From IMG/VR virus record IMGVR_UViG_3300000893_000184, positions 1 to 20,241 of that record: 20,241 nucleotides of DNA. The stretch is one strand, 5' to 3'. The stretch comes from a virus. The notes under the pieces were generated by a model that searched no databases, was not told the origin of the DNA, and saw only the letters and a list, made by a program, of their open reading frames with translations. Below, one piece after another: positions 19,401 through 20,241 of this stretch (the first letter of the stretch is position 1; every line of letters begins with the position of its first letter). Both the position numbers and the translations under genes were made by a program.

Positions 19401-20241
19401 TCTGAACCAGTTGCCGGACAAGCTCAGAGACATGATTCGCCAATTTTATTTTCGCGCTGCGTCGAAGCTCTGCATCCCCCGGCACGCTGGAATCCGGCGC
19501 TCGGGTCGCGTCGTCAACGTCATCGGCAAATTCCGAAAGGATGTGCTCCCGCAACTCCGGATCTTCGGCATGCTCAGCGACCCGATATAGCAATGCCGAA
19601 TTCTGAATCGCTTCATTGATCCCCGCGGCCCGTCGCAGGTTACCTTGAGCCTCAGCCTGGCGTCGCGCGTTAAACAGATCATTTAATAAAGCCGTATCGT
19701 GCGCAGCCCTGAAATCGACGTAGCCGCCTCGTGTTCTGTCACCGCCCGCTTTCAGCCATTTATCGATCATAGCCAGATTCTGCGCGTGATGAATCAGTTC
19801 TTCCTGCAGTCCCAAATGAATCGCGTCGATCGGATCGACTCCCTGGCGCACCACGCTTTCAATCCAAGAATATTCTCCCGCCGAATTGCGCTCTAAAGCT
19901 AAATTGCCGTAATCATCCGCAGCCGCCCGCAGTGACGAAACAAGAGAATTATCGCGTAGAGCGATTTTGCCGACGTCGTAAAGCGGCTTATATTTTCGTT
20001 CCCAGATCGCGTCCCAGAGTTTATGAAACGCCTGCTCACGCTGCGGCGTGAAAGGCTCAGCATTCAGGTAATCGTCCCGAAGTCCCGCAAACGGCGCTCT
20101 TTCTTGCTCCGATAAACGATTTTCCAGAGGGTTCTGCAGCCGTCCCAATCGATCCTGTAAAGGTGGGCCGCCGCCTTCCTCGACACGTCCGCCAGTAGCT
20201 GGCTCCGTCCGTTCACCCAGGTCCGGCCTAACAGGTTCTTC
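16414..20241 (-). CDS. Giant virion-like protein with large-polyvalent-protein features (5' end cut by window edge)
   Basis: The frame is open from base 20241 to the stop at 16414: at least 1,275 residues. The first ATG/TTG inside the window is not the true start, since 31 further codons (EEPVRPDLGERTEPATGGRV...) precede it. The N-terminal third is helical and charged; around 19250-19150 it includes a coiled coil (LMNKVEAKLRMLERKARAGL). The centre and C-terminal part alternate soluble and hydrophobic helices, for example NQGTAVRNLITGAAQNFIFG (about 18210-18140) and NLGYLATAVGAGSTVQIALN (about 17525-17465), with NPMGRAMFQFQRWGANTARM just before. This resembles the large polyvalent/LPD-type and ejected internal virion proteins of podoviruses, which enter the host with the DNA. 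No catalytic motif is recognised, so enzymatic roles are not claimed. The C-terminus is Gln-rich. Confidence 0.7.
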   Translation of the reverse strand, partial: EEPVRPDLGERTEPATGGRVEEGGGPPLQDRLGRLQNPLENRLSEQERAPFAGLRDDYLNAEPFTPQREQAFHKLWDAIWERKYKPLYDVGKIALRDNSLVSSLRAAADDYGNLALERNSAGEYSWIESVVRQGVDPIDAIHLGLQEELIHHAQNLAMIDKWLKAGGDRTRGGYVDFRAAHDTALLNDLFNARRQAEAQGNLRRAAGINEAIQNSALLYRVAEHAEDPELREHILSEFADDVDDATRAPDSSVPGDAELRRSAKIKLANHVSELVRQLVQMRAGDPTESVFRRSIEKVKDWYENALEGLKKLSRSLKPGNALAKTELAGLMNKVEAKLRMLERKARAGLAEEPGAQRGGIGEIAPEKPRGPPGSRTESQWEKLKRGFSLALKSGESAMLDYKETRPLAMAIRRFPSEVQRFGQYMRLLPLKDAFDSIPKSDRQRVVGEFTDYIRAEQKRQPLPAIGADTQRLIAASKDSLERAGQLMKQLNVQVQDGDITRPAKLIGRSYFPRMISQDTRDIFDNRDGARAVDFNRIVNDAIAKGVVKDRQEFIDKFTHAISGNPGSTDHFSNMEKARRLDLPLDFYDFSPETLIRYLTKGNERLAQISTMGQKLGNAGKDVFDRGIEEVNKNPDYSHQTKQDIINRIESIRKAHYVRVGDSPVERFFQGGRNLALSAYLGNQGTAVRNLITGAAQNFIFGGPMNFLKTAAQFPFHWRSWIAEARERNILKNNLREVLSDYDLASNPSWLNRQLSVLAQRAISFGGHNLTENINRAFGMQQGKLILQDFLRDHGMGKDNPVTRQREGWILRRFGTDDPNILNRLARESGAGPLTDEFLRQHIMDIHANYGPGQIPEGIVNNPMGRAMFQFQRWGANTARMATREFLMPLDRAIRSRNLGDIGYQAVRNLGYLATAVGAGSTVQIALNAMYNRDPKDPTWAEIGKALSNHNYAQALRWFLGRGWGAFIASGFSGLFGDYWDTAQSTLGLGAGEMQGRPKDPLHPPLISFAEPLIAFVNGWRGETLNFTKPAPPSAKLLDTLMRSIVSEYRVLANIGLGTMARVPNLHSAWSDTYAAKQDVNFTRDRIKMFEDEYPALQQKREAQGTKATALAMSGRGPFDPTRERIINGLISGNEHDVSGAIRQWLEQVPKAQVPDELKRIKQTISTNSPLKVGGSTKPQAVMDFLSWAHDNLPEAEARRIFGLASTYAKTALSTGLESSSKEMLQLSRLDYDKFKAAQPDVAQAARQQALKERQGQMLMQQMARQQRVANQLLGR

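Overview
The window is an internal stretch of a tailed bacteriophage (Caudoviricetes) genome or prophage. It carries a portal protein, large and probable small terminase subunits, a phage DNA methyltransferase, a RepA-like replication ATPase and a recombination module. Both ends are cut inside genes: the portal gene runs off the left edge and a giant virion-like gene runs off the right edge. I see no integrase, tRNA, rRNA, IS element or CRISPR array. The host is not revealed by any gene. The base composition and motifs fit a bacterial host of moderate-to-high GC, but I cannot name a phylum.

Layout from left to right. (1) 1-4210, minus strand: portal (partial), a 102-aa unknown, a two-helix membrane protein, several small beta-rich proteins (one with an IPT/TIG-type domain) and three tandem paralogues of about 80-100 aa. 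(2) 4270-5036, plus strand: two coupled genes, one with a signal peptide, divergent from the virion block. (3) 5144-8475, minus strand: packaging block, with TerL, a DNA cytosine-5 methyltransferase, a short conserved-type phage protein, a probable TerS and an 86-aa unknown. (4) 8476-8700: a dense cluster of eight GTCGAC hexamers plus nested inverted repeats, next to and partly inside the 3' end of the RepA-like gene; this is the best candidate for the replication origin. (5) 8649-10154, minus strand: RepA-like ATPase and a 131-aa unknown, whose leader contains a near-perfect 18-bp hairpin just before its Shine-Dalgarno. (6) 10332-10376: Rho-independent terminator for the next leftward operon. 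(7) 10431-15359, minus strand: a long operon, read right to left as ribbon-helix-helix regulator, RecT/Bet-like annealing protein, SSB-like protein, PD-(D/E)XK nuclease, small Zn-ribbon and membrane proteins, VRR-NUC nuclease, then a cluster of tiny genes that includes three paralogues ending in the same ELRKAA module. (8) 15401-16425, plus strand: a second ribbon-helix-helix regulator, divergent from the first, followed by four tiny genes, two of them membrane proteins. (9) 16414-20241, minus strand: a virion-like protein of more than 1,270 residues.

Gene packing is extreme. Sixteen junctions are 4-bp ATGA/GTGA stop-start overlaps, which implies translational coupling along the operons. The two divergent RHH regulators at about 15360-15400 look like the control point between the leftward replication/recombination operon and the rightward small-gene operon. 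The leftward operon ends at the terminator near 10350, and a separate leftward unit then carries the 131-aa gene, RepA, the origin-like repeats and probably packaging. Most functional names rest on motifs read by eye; several small genes remain unassigned.
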